A DNA stretch of 64,000 nt from Pseudohongiella nitratireducens (GTDB lineage: Bacteria > Pseudomonadota > Gammaproteobacteria > Pseudomonadales > Pseudohongiellaceae). The notes beneath the pieces were generated by a model. The model was not told the origin of the DNA. It was given only the letters and a program-made list of their open reading frames with translations, and made no database searches. The stretch's first letter is position 1, and every line of letters begins with the position of its first letter. Both the position numbers and the translations under genes were made by a program. Positions 25,059-36,590 of this stretch are shown here, in pieces. Location of the stretch: contig NZ_LWHM01000013.1 in assembly GCF_001642735.1 (NCBI RefSeq), positions 29,154 to 93,153 on the forward strand, read 5' to 3'.

Positions 25059-25109
25059 GCCCCGTTGTCAGAGTGCTGCATTTGGCACTCAATACTGTCG
25101 GGGCTTTTT
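25059..25109 (+). terminator. Rho-independent terminator after marR
   Basis: GCCCCG pairs with CGGGGC and an inner GAGTGC with GCACTC, followed by a run of five T's. It sits between marR and the MMPL promoter. Confidence 0.8.
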
Positions 25110-25120
25110 ATGAAATTCTA

Positions 25121-25136
25121 TAGTGTATATACACTA
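25121..25136. promoter_or_regulatory. palindromic MarR operator upstream of the MMPL operon
   Basis: TAGTGTATATACACTA is a perfect 16-base palindrome sharing its 12-base core with the site before marR. It lies about 80 bases upstream of the MMPL start, right after the marR terminator. Confidence 0.75.
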
Positions 25137-25212
25137 CATAGGTTGCAAGACACTAGACTTTATAAACGATCCGCATCAGGCGAGTCAGGCTCGCATACAG
25201 AAGGAGAAGGAG

Positions 25213-27558
25213 ATGCAAAGTAATAAGGTATTTTCACGACTGATACGATGGCGCTGGCCAACCCTCATATTGTCTCTGCTGTTGTTTGGCGCAATGGTGG
25301 CGAATGCGCCCAAACTGACTCGCGACACCAGTTCTGATGCCTTTATTGATTCCCAGGATCCTGCACTGCTCAATCGCGAGCGCGTGGAAGACATTTTTGG
25401 CTTATCCGACCCCATTGTGGTGGCCGTGGTGAATGAAGGAGAGGACGGGATTTACAACACCGGGTCGTTGAACCTGGTGGCCTGGCTGACGGATCAGATG
25501 ATGCGGATTGAAAATATTGATCCTGATCAGGTGACGTCACTGGGCACCGAGTCTTCCATTACCGGTACCGCATCAGGGATGGATGTCGACGATTTTTTCG
25601 AGACACTGCCCATCAACGAGTCGGATGTTGAGCGTATTCGTAACGGGGTTGATAACTTTCCACTTTATCAGGGCGCTTTGGTTGCCAGAAATGGTAAGGC
25701 CACTGTCGTGGTTGGCGAGTTGATTGACCCTGATCTGGCAACGGAGACCTATCAGCAAATCATGTCACTGCTCGAAGAGGCGCCTGTCTCTGCTGGAGAT
25801 GTTTTGCATGTGACCGGGGAGGGAGCTGTGGCGGCTTACCTGTCGACCTATGTTGATAACGATGCCAGTCGGCTTAATCCTTTAGCGGCTGTCGTGATCA
25901 CCATCATTCTGTTACTGGCATTTCGCACCTTGCGCGGGACGTTGCTGCCCAACCTCATCGTCTTGATGACCGCCGGCGGCACGATTGGGACCATGGCAGC
26001 ACTGGGTGTCAGCTTTTACGTGATCACCAACGGCCTGATCGTCTGCATGATTGGTATCGCAGTGGCAGATTCGGTGCACATCTTCAGTCAGTACTACGAA
26101 GAAATTCGCAAAGACCCGATGGCTGACGGTCGCACAGTTACAGAACGTGCCATGTCTGCAATGTGGAAACCAGTGACCCTGACCACGCTGACAACAATGG
26201 CGGGATTCATTGCGCTGGCATTCACAACCACCATGCCACCGATTTACTACTTTGGTGTGTTTGGTGCCTGGTCGGTGGCGCTGGCCTGGTTGTTCTCGAT
26301 GACAACATTACCAGCCTTGCTGAGTATGCTAAAGCCCAAACAAAGCCCCAGCTTCCGGGCTGCACCGGCCCAGGAAGCAACACCTGATAATCTGTCTGCC
26401 CGGTTAATGGATCGATTCGGCAGCCTTGTCGTTAATCAGCCACTTGCTGTACTGATTATTGGCATCATTATCGCAGTGTGCGCATCTGCAGGTGCCATGT
26501 TTGTGGTCGCAAACGAAGAGCGAATCGACAGTTTTAGAGAAGTAGAGCCCATACATATTGCTGATCGCACCATCAATCGACTGATGGATGGTACCTACTA
26601 TCTGGACGTGATGATCGAAACTGATCAGGCAGAAGGGTTGTTTGAACCAGCCGTGCTGCGTCAGATCGACCAGACTCAACGATATCTGGAAACACTGCCC
26701 AATGTCGGCGGCAGTACTTCCATTGTCGATTACATCAAACGTATGCATCAGGCGATCAACGAAGATGACCCTGCCTATTACAGCATACCGGATAATAAAG
26801 CCCTGATTGCCCAGTTGTTCCTGCTTTATTCCGCGTCGGGCGACCCTGCTGATTTTGAAGAGGAGATAGACGGCGAACGACGCCTGGCGCTGATTCGTGC
26901 CAACGTATCGGTCAACCGTTATCAGGATAATGCTGTGCTGGTTGAACGTGTCACTGAGCATCTGGCAGACGCCTATCCGGTGGCTGGGGCCAGTGCCACA
27001 ATCACTGGTGATCTGAATGTTGATTTCCACTGGATAAACGGCATTGTTCGCTCAAACCTGTTGAGCATCGTGCTTTGTCTGGCAGCGGTTTTCATCATGG
27101 CATCGCTTTTGTTTCGCTCAGTGGTTGCCGGTATGTTCGCCACCATCCCGGTCAGCATGGCCGTGCTGTTTGTCTATGCTGTGATGGGCGTTAGTGGCAT
27201 CTGGCTGGGTGTCAGTACATCCATGTTTGCATCCATTGCGATAGGCCTGGGTGTTGATTTCTCCATACATACACTTCATAGCATGCAAGAGAAAGTCTCG
27301 GCGGTGAAGGGCTCATGGAATGAGCGCCTTGTCACACTTTATGCGTCCACTGGACGGGCGCAGCTTTTTAATTTCCTGGCCATTGCCCTGGGTTTCAGTG
27401 TGTTGATGACCTCGACGGTGCCCCCGCTGGTCAGGTTCGGTGCCCTGGTCGGTGTGGCGGTGGCCTCAGCATTCCTGGCGGCGATGACACTGCTGCCAGC
27501 CATGGCCTTGGTGTTTAAGCCCGAATTTCTGCAACAACCACGCGTGGAGGAGAAGTGA
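25213..27558 (+). CDS. MMPL/RND-superfamily exporter
   Basis: A 781-residue inner-membrane transporter with the two-fold RND layout: one N-terminal helix, a periplasmic loop, a helix bundle containing GIAVADSVHIFSQYYEE, then a second helix, loop and bundle containing GLGVDFSIHTLHSMQE. These acid-containing helix-4 motifs mark hydrophobe-exporting RND (MMPL) members. The start at 25213 follows AAGGAGAAGGAG; a longer frame would begin inside the operator. Two genes follow with a 1-base gap and an ATGA overlap. It probably exports a lipid or hydrophobic compound. Confidence 0.9.
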   Translation: MQSNKVFSRLIRWRWPTLILSLLLFGAMVANAPKLTRDTSSDAFIDSQDPALLNRERVEDIFGLSDPIVVAVVNEGEDGIYNTGSLNLVAWLTDQMMRIENIDPDQVTSLGTESSITGTASGMDVDDFFETLPINESDVERIRNGVDNFPLYQGALVARNGKATVVVGELIDPDLATETYQQIMSLLEEAPVSAGDVLHVTGEGAVAAYLSTYVDNDASRLNPLAAVVITIILLLAFRTLRGTLLPNLIVLMTAGGTIGTMAALGVSFYVITNGLIVCMIGIAVADSVHIFSQYYEEIRKDPMADGRTVTERAMSAMWKPVTLTTLTTMAGFIALAFTTTMPPIYYFGVFGAWSVALAWLFSMTTLPALLSMLKPKQSPSFRAAPAQEATPDNLSARLMDRFGSLVVNQPLAVLIIGIIIAVCASAGAMFVVANEERIDSFREVEPIHIADRTINRLMDGTYYLDVMIETDQAEGLFEPAVLRQIDQTQRYLETLPNVGGSTSIVDYIKRMHQAINEDDPAYYSIPDNKALIAQLFLLYSASGDPADFEEEIDGERRLALIRANVSVNRYQDNAVLVERVTEHLADAYPVAGASATITGDLNVDFHWINGIVRSNLLSIVLCLAAVFIMASLLFRSVVAGMFATIPVSMAVLFVYAVMGVSGIWLGVSTSMFASIAIGLGVDFSIHTLHSMQEKVSAVKGSWNERLVTLYASTGRAQLFNFLAIALGFSVLMTSTVPPLVRFGALVGVAVASAFLAAMTLLPAMALVFKPEFLQQPRVEEK

Positions 27559-27559
27559 T

Positions 27560-28363
27560 ATGAAACATTCCCTATGGGTTTTAAGTTTAGCGGCGGTATT
27601 GCCTTTTACTGCATCCGCTCAGGATGCCAGCCGTGAGGCCCGTGAAATTATTGAGGCTGTTAATGCCCGCAATGATGGGGCCTATGTCTCACGAGATGCG
27701 ACATTCGAGCTGACGGATCGGCGTGGCATTACAAGGGTGGAGAAAACAACGGGCTACCGTAAATACTTCGGGGATGAGAAACGCACCGTTATTTTCTACA
27801 CCGAACCCAGTAATGTCAGAGGGACCGGTTTTCTGACCTGGGATTATCCCGATATCGATGCAGAGGATGATCAGTGGCTCTATCTGCCAGCGCTGGGAAA
27901 AGTCCGGCGCATATCTGCTTCGGATCGCGGTGACTATTTTCTGGGCACTGACCTGACCTACGAAGAAATCAAGAAAGAGAACAAAATTGAAATTGACGAT
28001 TACAACTTCAGTTTGCTCGGCGAGTCAGAAGTGGATGGTGCCGCGGTCGTTGAAATCGAGGCCATCCCCGTCAATGAAACCGTTGCCCGAGAGCTGGGCT
28101 ACTCACGAATTGTGCTATCGATTGATCCGCAAATTCAGATGTCGCGTCACAGCGAATACTGGGATGTGAACGGCAATCGCCTGAAAACTATTCATAACGG
28201 CAATATTGAACAGATTGATGGCATCTGGACCGTGACGGAAGTCAACGTGATTAACCACAAGACAGATCACAGAACCCGGCTGTTATTTGAAAATATTGAT
28301 TATGAAACCGAAGTGCCTGATCGCACCTTTAACCGTCAAATGCTGGAACGGGGGTTGCGATGA
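27560..28363 (+). CDS. LolA-like outer-membrane lipoprotein-sorting family protein
   Basis: A 267-residue exported protein with a signal peptide (cut near SAQ). The body matches the LolA-like family often annotated as outer membrane lipoprotein-sorting protein: RGITRVEKTTGYRKYFGDEK, DDQWLYLPALGKVRRISASD and a closing NHKTDHRTRLLFENIDYETE. The fold is a half-barrel that carries lipid across the periplasm. Co-directional after the MMPL gene by one base, it probably works as the periplasmic carrier of the same export system. It overlaps the next gene by four bases. Confidence 0.85.
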   Translation: MKHSLWVLSLAAVLPFTASAQDASREAREIIEAVNARNDGAYVSRDATFELTDRRGITRVEKTTGYRKYFGDEKRTVIFYTEPSNVRGTGFLTWDYPDIDAEDDQWLYLPALGKVRRISASDRGDYFLGTDLTYEEIKKENKIEIDDYNFSLLGESEVDGAAVVEIEAIPVNETVARELGYSRIVLSIDPQIQMSRHSEYWDVNGNRLKTIHNGNIEQIDGIWTVTEVNVINHKTDHRTRLLFENIDYETEVPDRTFNRQMLERGLR

Positions 28364-29643
28364 GGTGGATGCTGGGCGTGAGTTTGCTCTGGCTGGGTGT
28401 GAGCGCACCTGGCCAGGCTGCAGAGTTCCGTGGTGAATACCAGGTACGCGCCACGCAAGGATTGGAGGATGGTGACTTCAGGTTGTTTGAACACAGTCTG
28501 ACACCCGAGATGGATCTGGCATTGCCGGGCGGGGCACACATGCACGCAGCAGGGCGGTTGCGTTATGAAGATCGTGACCGTTTTGAACCGGGCACCAACA
28601 ATGATGGTGATTATCGAAGCACATGGAGTCGTCGGCATGAATTTAGCGATACAGCGGAAGCTGAGTTACTTGAGTTCTATGTAGACGGCTATCTGGGTGA
28701 TACGTTCTATCGGGTGGGTAAACAGTCAATTGCCTGGGGTGCTGCTATCGGGCTGGAGGTGCTGGATATCGTCAATCCGGTCACGATGCGTGAATTTATT
28801 CTGCCTGATCGTGATGAGCGTCGGCTGGCACTTTGGGCTGTTAATGTGGAACAACCCATCGGCGACTGGATGGCTTCCTTTGTCTGGTTGCCCGATACCA
28901 CCTATGAGCAACTGCCCAAGCCCGGAGCGACCTTTGCCTTCCAGACCCAGCAACCGCCGTCCGGTATCCAGTGGTTGCAAGCGGACAAACCCGACCATGC
29001 CATTGCTGATGCAGATACCGGGGTGCAACTGACGACGTTTCTTTCAGGGTGGGATGTCAGCCTCAACTACCTGTACCACTACAATGATCGCCCGGTCATT
29101 GAACGTGAGGAAGTTAATGGCTCGGTGACACTGCAGCCGGTTTACTACCGAACCCATACACTGGGAGGCTCTTTATCCAATGCCTTTGGTGATTTCACGA
29201 TTCGTGCAGAGGCTGGTTATGACACACAGCAGTTCTTTCAAAACGGCTCGATGGAAGCGGTCTCGGGCTGGTCGCGTTCACCAGAGGTCAGCACCGTGTT
29301 TGGCGTTGATTACAGTGGCGTGCGGGACTGGTTGATCAGTTCACAGTTATTTGTCAGTTATCTGCCCGATTATCAGCAGGGTATGGTTCGCGAACGCCGC
29401 CAGGATCGTGCCACGTTTCTGCTTCGAGGTGATTTGTTCGGGCACACGCAAACGGCGGAGTTATTGCTGATCCACTCTCTGGATTATCATGATGGGGTTT
29501 TTCAGCTTGCCTGGGATTACCGAGTCCGCAGTCATGTCACGCTCAGGGCAATGCTGGACATGCCTTATGGTGATGGCAGGGGAGATTTCGGGCAGTTTCA
29601 CGACAGGGATCAGTTTTCTCTTGCTGTAGAATATAGTTTTTAA
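28360..29643 (+). CDS. outer-membrane beta-barrel protein (DUF1302-like)
   Basis: A 427-residue protein with a signal peptide (cut near AAE) and alternating amphipathic strands ending in VEYSF, the C-terminal aromatic signature of outer-membrane barrels. Segments such as YRVGKQSIAWGAAIGLEVLD and NPVTMREFILPDRDE resemble DUF1302/alginate-export-like barrels. Its ATGA overlap with the LolA-like gene puts it last in the marR-controlled MMPL operon, where it may be the outer-membrane outlet; that is inference. Confidence 0.8.
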   Translation: MRWMLGVSLLWLGVSAPGQAAEFRGEYQVRATQGLEDGDFRLFEHSLTPEMDLALPGGAHMHAAGRLRYEDRDRFEPGTNNDGDYRSTWSRRHEFSDTAEAELLEFYVDGYLGDTFYRVGKQSIAWGAAIGLEVLDIVNPVTMREFILPDRDERRLALWAVNVEQPIGDWMASFVWLPDTTYEQLPKPGATFAFQTQQPPSGIQWLQADKPDHAIADADTGVQLTTFLSGWDVSLNYLYHYNDRPVIEREEVNGSVTLQPVYYRTHTLGGSLSNAFGDFTIRAEAGYDTQQFFQNGSMEAVSGWSRSPEVSTVFGVDYSGVRDWLISSQLFVSYLPDYQQGMVRERRQDRATFLLRGDLFGHTQTAELLLIHSLDYHDGVFQLAWDYRVRSHVTLRAMLDMPYGDGRGDFGQFHDRDQFSLAVEYSF

Positions 29644-29811
29644 CAGTGGTTGCTATAGATTTACTAACTTGATGTCATCTTAATAATAAAATTTACTTAT
29701 AAATTGTCATGACTTAACTTAGTGTCCAATAAAGATTGTGACTCCAACTGAACACGGCGTATGATGAAGTTGTGATTCCTTGGTTACAGAGCACGTTTTT
29801 AATAGTAATAA

Positions 29812-32022
<2,211 letters not shown>

Positions 32023-32048
32023 GATACACAGCGAATCATAATCGAATG

Positions 32049-32092
32049 CCCCAGGCGTTGCTCATGTTCTTGTGATTGAGTGGCGCTTGGGG
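32049..32092 (+). terminator. possible terminator hairpin after katG
   Basis: CCCCAGGCG pairs with CGCTTGGGG around a 26-base loop, 26 bases after the katG stop. No T-run follows, so a Rho-independent role is uncertain. Confidence 0.4.
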
Positions 32093-32254
32093 AATTCACT
32101 TTAGCAATCGCTGGGATTCGTCGAGATAGGTACCATAACTGATCGTTTTCGTATTGACAGCCAGCGTATCGATGATGTCATGATGACATTTCAAGTGCCC
32201 TAAAAGGGTTAACAGGCTGTTAAGGCTTAAAAATTTCGTTAACAGGGGAATACC

Positions 32255-32320
32255 ATGCAAGGCAGCTGTCTTTGTGGCCAGGTCGTCTATGAGGTTGATC
32301 AATTGGCCACCGGTAAATAG
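32255..32320 (+). pseudogene. N-terminal remnant of a GFA-family protein
   Basis: A 21-codon frame, MQGSCLCGQVVYEVDQLATG then K and stop, matches the first zinc-binding segment of GFA/CENP-V proteins (GSCLCGxVxYEVD). AGGGG lies upstream. Nothing of the rest of such a protein is seen; the diguanylate cyclase gene begins at once afterwards. A deletion appears to have fused the remnant to the next gene's upstream region. Confidence 0.65.
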
Positions 32321-32357
32321 CTACAACGACCTATTTGAACCACAGGGGGAACGTGTT

Positions 32358-33332
32358 TTGATACCACCATCGTTACCAAAAGACGAACAGGCGCGTTTAA
32401 AAGAACTACGTTCTCTGGACTTGCTGGATACCGCATCGGAGGAACGCTTTGACCGTTTGACCCGTATCGCAAGCCGACTGTTTGACGTCCCCATTGCTCT
32501 GGTTACCCTGGTAGACGAAGAGCGCCAGTGGTTTAAATCTTCAGTGGGTCTGGACGCCCCGGAAACGTCACGGGAAATATCCTTCTGTGGTCATGTCATT
32601 TTAGATGACCGTGTCATGGTGGTTGAAAATACCGATACAGATGAGCGCTTCTGTGATAACCCACTCACCCAGGGGGCGCCACATATCCGTTTTTATGCCG
32701 GTTGTCCGTTGCGCTCCCTGGATGGCTGTAATCTGGGCACCTTATGCTTGATTGACAGTATTCCACGAAGTTTTACAGATTCAGAGATTGAATTATTGCA
32801 GGACCTGGCGGCATTGGCGGAACGTGAAATTGAACTGACTCAGCTGGCTCATGAGGATGAGCTGACAAATATTTCCAACCGCCGGGGCTTCAAGATACAG
32901 GGCAATGAGTGCCTTCGGCACTGTAGCCGGCGAGAATTGCCCGTCAGCGTGGTTTATATCGATGTTAATGACTTTAAACAAATCAATGACAAGTACGGCC
33001 ATGCAGAAGGCGACAGGACACTGTCCATTATCGCTGACTGTATGAGAGCCCTGTGCCGCAAGTCTGATGTTGTGGCTCGTGTGGGCGGAGATGAATTCGC
33101 TGCCATGCTGGCAGATACCACCCGTGAAGGGGCAGAGCGTGTGCTGGTGCGTTTTCGGGCATTGCTTGAGGACATGTGCCTGGATCAGTCACTGCCTTAT
33201 GACATTGCGCTGTCCTTTGGCATAGTGGAATTCGACCCTGAACGCCACAGCAATCTGGCTGAACTGATGGAAGAGGGGGATCAATTGATGTACCAGCAGA
33301 AGAAGCAGGCCAAGTCTGCAAATATTCAATAG
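32358..33332 (+). CDS. GAF-GGDEF diguanylate cyclase
   Basis: A 324-residue cytoplasmic protein. A GAF sensor domain (about 25-155; ALVTLVDEERQWFKSSVGLD, CPLRSLDGCNLGTLCLID) is followed by a diguanylate cyclase domain (about 165-320) with the active motif RVGGDEF and the inhibitory RxxD site (RKSD) five residues before it. It makes cyclic di-GMP and should be feedback-inhibited. The likely start is a TTG at 32358 with AGGGGGA eight bases upstream; an ATG at 32289 would overlap the GFA remnant. Confidence 0.85.
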   Translation: MIPPSLPKDEQARLKELRSLDLLDTASEERFDRLTRIASRLFDVPIALVTLVDEERQWFKSSVGLDAPETSREISFCGHVILDDRVMVVENTDTDERFCDNPLTQGAPHIRFYAGCPLRSLDGCNLGTLCLIDSIPRSFTDSEIELLQDLAALAEREIELTQLAHEDELTNISNRRGFKIQGNECLRHCSRRELPVSVVYIDVNDFKQINDKYGHAEGDRTLSIIADCMRALCRKSDVVARVGGDEFAAMLADTTREGAERVLVRFRALLEDMCLDQSLPYDIALSFGIVEFDPERHSNLAELMEEGDQLMYQQKKQAKSANIQ

Positions 33333-33346
33333 TTCTTGATTTCGAG

Positions 33347-34243
33347 TCACCCTGAGCTTAATAAGGTGTACTGGTCCCAATACGGATTATCTCCGAAGGA
33401 ATCCACCATGAAATCAATAAAGCTGCGGATCTTGTTGGACATCAGTGTCCGATGGGCATAGACCGCATAAAGGCCTAGAGGCTCCGGTTCATACGCAGTC
33501 AATATCACTTCAAGCTTTCCTGAGGCGATTGCCTCGCCTGCGATAAACGTAGGTTGTACAGCTATTCCACGCCCCTCAATCGCGCACTTAATCAACAAGT
33601 CTCCGTTATTTGATTCGATTTGCGAGACATTTGCCCGCCACAGCGAATCAGTTTGTTCCATGTAACTATAGCCAAGCAGGCGGTGCTCTGACAGCTCGCT
33701 GATTGCAGTAGGATAACCATGTTCCTGCAAATACGCAGGTGATGCACAGGCGACCAGCCGAATCGGTGCCAGCTTCCTGGCAACCATGGACGAGTCACTT
33801 AGGTGCCCGATCCGGATGGCAATGTCGAAGCCCTCATCAACAATATTCACTTTGCGGTCGTTTAACTGAATATCGATAGTGACATCTGGATACCGGGCCG
33901 TGAAATCACTGATTAACTTCCCCATATGCCCGGTCGCAAATGAGACAGGTGCGCTGATGCGTAAACGTCCTCTGGGGTTTGCCTGGTAATCACCTACCGC
34001 ATTTTGCATCTCATCAAAATCGTCCAGTAACAGCCTGGCTCTCTCCAGGTAATACAGGCCTGCTTCGGTCAGGTGTATTCGTCTTGTGGTCCGGTTCAGT
34101 AATCTGACGCCGACATCATCTTCCAGCGCCGAGACGTACTTGCTAACTAATTGGGGGGATTTGTCCAGCCGTTCTGCGGCTTTGCTGAAGCTCTTTTCTG
34201 ACGCGACGGTGATAAAGGTTCGAAGAATTTCAATTCTGTCCAT
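33347..34243 (-). CDS. LysR-family transcriptional regulator
   Basis: A 298-residue LysR regulator. N-terminal helix-turn-helix MDRIEILRTFITVASEKSFS, KAAERLDKSPQLVSKYVSAL; effector domain from about 90 (RISAPVSFATGHMGKLISDF). The start at 34243 is at the canonical LysR N-terminus; the open frame extends 36 codons upstream without family support. It is divergent from the DoxX and dioxygenase genes, which it probably regulates. The CrgA/DsdC-like group of this family commonly sits next to such pairs. Confidence 0.9.
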   Translation of the reverse strand: MDRIEILRTFITVASEKSFSKAAERLDKSPQLVSKYVSALEDDVGVRLLNRTTRRIHLTEAGLYYLERARLLLDDFDEMQNAVGDYQANPRGRLRISAPVSFATGHMGKLISDFTARYPDVTIDIQLNDRKVNIVDEGFDIAIRIGHLSDSSMVARKLAPIRLVACASPAYLQEHGYPTAISELSEHRLLGYSYMEQTDSLWRANVSQIESNNGDLLIKCAIEGRGIAVQPTFIAGEAIASGKLEVILTAYEPEPLGLYAVYAHRTLMSNKIRSFIDFMVDSFGDNPYWDQYTLLSSG

Positions 34244-34418
34244 GATCTTATAATAGAAGCTGAAGTGGTTTTTATTATCAATGAATTGTTTATTATAAAG
34301 CAATAATTGGCATGTTAATCTCTGTTTTAGTGAATAGTAAAGTGTGCTCATGATCTAGTGGTTCTAATCATCTGATTGAAAAACACATCTTTATAATCCA
34401 GGATAGGAGATAGAAATC

Positions 34419-34868
34419 ATGAAAAACACATCTTTCATCACTCGTTTATTGCAATCACATGTTGGTTGGGCAGCGTTCGTACTGCGTGTACCAGTCGGCA
34501 TTATTCTCATTGCGCATGGTGCACAGAAGCTTTTTGGTTGGTTCGGTGGGTACGGCCTGGAAGGAACAGGGCAGTTCATGGCGAGCCTGGGATTAGAGCC
34601 AGGATACTTGATGGCCCTACTGGCCGGGAGCGCAGAATTCTTCGGTGGCCTGGCCCTGGTACTGGGTATATTAACCCGTCCAGCCGCACTGATGTCGGCA
34701 TTCACCATGGCCGTTGCGATGTTTACGGCGCATATCGGTAATGGCCTGTTTATGGCGAACAATGGCTACGAATACGCACTGACGTTACTGGTTGTATCAG
34801 CCGCATTAGCGATTCAGGGTGCAGGCCGGTTTAGCTTGGATGCGTTGCTGTTAAGGCAACTGAAATGA
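34419..34868 (+). CDS. DoxX family membrane protein
   Basis: A 149-residue four-helix DoxX-family protein: LRVPVGIILIAHGAQKLFGW, GYLMALLAGSAEFFGGLALV and the last hydrophobic segment near 115-135. Members sit in redox or thiol-related membrane complexes. TAGGAG is upstream. It overlaps the dioxygenase gene by four bases (ATGA) and is divergent from a LysR gene, an arrangement common in proteobacteria. Confidence 0.9.
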   Translation: MKNTSFITRLLQSHVGWAAFVLRVPVGIILIAHGAQKLFGWFGGYGLEGTGQFMASLGLEPGYLMALLAGSAEFFGGLALVLGILTRPAALMSAFTMAVAMFTAHIGNGLFMANNGYEYALTLLVVSAALAIQGAGRFSLDALLLRQLK

Positions 34869-35671
34869 ATAACGAAGCGGAAATCGTTTTTTTATCCCAT
34901 GGTGGTGGTCCATTGCCCCTGTTGGGGGACTCAGGGCATCAGGCGTTGGTTGACTATTTACAGGCTTTGCCGGAAAAGTTACGCAGTCCCTCAGCTATTT
35001 TGCTGATCAGCGCTCACTGGGAAGCAGACATTCCTCAGATTACTTCGGCTGCTAACCCCGGGTTGATATATGACTACTATGGATTCCCACCCGAGTCCTA
35101 TGACATTAAGTATCCGGCTCCAGGAGAGCCCGGGTTGGCAAAGGCCGTTGCCGAAGCTTTGAATCAGGCTGGTATAGCCAATGAACTGAATGGCAGTCGC
35201 GGCTTTGATCACGGTCTGTTTGTGCCGTTGAAAATAATGTTTCCTGATGCTGATATCCCCTGCGTACAATTATCGCTGAACGCAAACATGAATGCTGAAT
35301 CACACTTGGCCATGGGGAAGGCGCTTCAGTTTTTGAATGTTGATAATCTGCTGGTCATTGGTTCCGGGTTTTCCTTTCATAACATGCGTGAGTTTTTTGC
35401 GGCAAGCTCAGCAGAGAGCGGCAGAAAAAATGCAGCCTTTGAACAATGGCTGCAGACTATCATCTCTGAACCTGCTATGAGCGAACAGGCACGCTGGGAG
35501 ATGCTGGCAAATTGGGAAGCTGCACCGCATGCCCGGTTCTGTCATCCACGCGAAGAGCACCTGCTGCCCTTGCATGTTTGTTATGGTCTGGCCCAGAGAC
35601 AGTGTGATTCATTTCGATCCGTTAAGGTGTTAGGAAAATCAGCTGGAATGGTCCACTGGTATCATGGATAA
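34865..35671 (+). CDS. DODA-type extradiol ring-cleavage dioxygenase (YgiD-like)
   Basis: A 268-residue class III extradiol dioxygenase of the 4,5-DOPA dioxygenase type. Metal-ligand and active-site histidines appear in FLSHGGGPLPLL, LISAHWEAD, FDHGLFVPLKIMFP, GSGFSFHNMREF and HPREEHLLPLHV. It cleaves catechol rings with Fe or Zn; the in vivo substrate is unknown. Overlaps DoxX by four bases, so it is translationally coupled. Confidence 0.9.
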   Translation: MNNEAEIVFLSHGGGPLPLLGDSGHQALVDYLQALPEKLRSPSAILLISAHWEADIPQITSAANPGLIYDYYGFPPESYDIKYPAPGEPGLAKAVAEALNQAGIANELNGSRGFDHGLFVPLKIMFPDADIPCVQLSLNANMNAESHLAMGKALQFLNVDNLLVIGSGFSFHNMREFFAASSAESGRKNAAFEQWLQTIISEPAMSEQARWEMLANWEAAPHARFCHPREEHLLPLHVCYGLAQRQCDSFRSVKVLGKSAGMVHWYHG

Positions 35672-35741
35672 CATGCGAAAATTGCCAATGGATATTGATT
35701 AAGAACGTATGCATACCTATGCCATTTAGCCAGGAACTGAC

Positions 35742-35990
35742 ATGCCTGATATAGAACTATCCCGTGAGCAGACTGATCACCTGGTCAGCAAGATCAAAGA
35801 CTACTTTGAGCAGGAACTGGATCAGGATATCGGGGGTTTTGAGGCGGAATTCCTGATTCAGTTCCTGGCCCGGGAAGTGGGGCCGTACTTTTATAACAGA
35901 GGACTGACTGACGCCCAGGTGCTGCTGAATGAGAAAATAGAAGACCTGGGCTATATGCTGGAGGAGATGCACAAGGTTGAAGCAGGGTAA
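35742..35990 (+). CDS. DUF2164 family protein
   Basis: An 82-residue acidic protein matching DUF2164: IKDYFEQELDQDIGGFEAEF, LIQFLAREVGPYFYNRGLTD and a helical C-terminus. Function unknown. It stands alone between the dioxygenase gene and the second cold-shock gene. Confidence 0.8.
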   Translation: MPDIELSREQTDHLVSKIKDYFEQELDQDIGGFEAEFLIQFLAREVGPYFYNRGLTDAQVLLNEKIEDLGYMLEEMHKVEAG

Positions 35991-36207
35991 GCGGCTGCTT
36001 ATTAAAGAAAATACTAGACTTCTGTAAATCTATCCTTTACAGTCGTAGACAGCTTGAAAGATAGTTTACTAAATTACTTCCTACATTGCGCAGATCGGTT
36101 TTCCTTTCTTCGCCCTGCAGAATTTAAGTTCCAGTCTCTATTTATTTCCAGCACGACTCGTCTGCTCGTTAGCAGACAAACATTTTAATTTATATCAGGT
36201 TAGTAAT
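35991..36207 (+). promoter_or_regulatory. leader region of the second cold-shock gene
   Basis: No gene lies here. A perfect hairpin GTCTGCT-cgtt-AGCAGAC (36160-36177) precedes the start by 30 bases. As with the other cspA-like gene, the long pyrimidine-rich stretch is likely an untranslated leader with temperature-dependent folding. Confidence 0.45.
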
Positions 36208-36417
36208 ATGTCAGATAAAGTAATGGGCACAGTTAAGTGGTTCAATGAGTCTAAAGGTTTTGGTTTCATTGAGCAGCAAAACGGTCCAGACGTGTTTGCA
36301 CACTTCAGCGCAATCACAGGTTCCGGCTTCAAAACACTGGTCGAAGGCCAGTCAGTTGAGTTCTCAGTAACTCAAGGCCAGAAAGGCCCACAAGCCGAGA
36401 ACATTGTCGTTCTGTAA
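36208..36417 (+). CDS. CspA-family cold-shock protein
   Basis: A 69-residue complete cold-shock domain with KGFGFIEQ and VFAHFSAI nucleic-acid-binding motifs. It differs from the copy at 16408 mainly in the exposed loops (QQNG versus SSGP region, VTQGQ versus LGQGA). It probably melts RNA secondary structure in the cold. A terminator follows immediately. Confidence 0.95.
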   Translation: MSDKVMGTVKWFNESKGFGFIEQQNGPDVFAHFSAITGSGFKTLVEGQSVEFSVTQGQKGPQAENIVVL

Positions 36418-36435
36418 TTTCAGAGTGACTTGAAG

Positions 36436-36470
36436 AAAGGGCGTACCTCTTACGGGGACGCCCTTTTTTT
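36436..36470 (+). terminator. Rho-independent terminator after the second cold-shock gene
   Basis: AAAGGGCGT pairs with ACGCCCTTT and continues into a run of T's, 19 bases after the stop. Confidence 0.9.
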
Positions 36471-36590
36471 ATGTGGCCAATTTGTGGTTAACTCAAGTTA
36501 TGAGCCTCATGAGCCAGTACGAAGCAATAAGAGAAAGGTTGGGGAAATTGGCGTGGGGGAGGCAATGACTCATAAGTCCGGGAGTTGAGT

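Noticed and set aside
32096..32302. 68-residue open frame on the minus strand downstream of katG.
   Set aside because: It runs antisense to the GFA remnant, has no family resemblance and no ribosome site.
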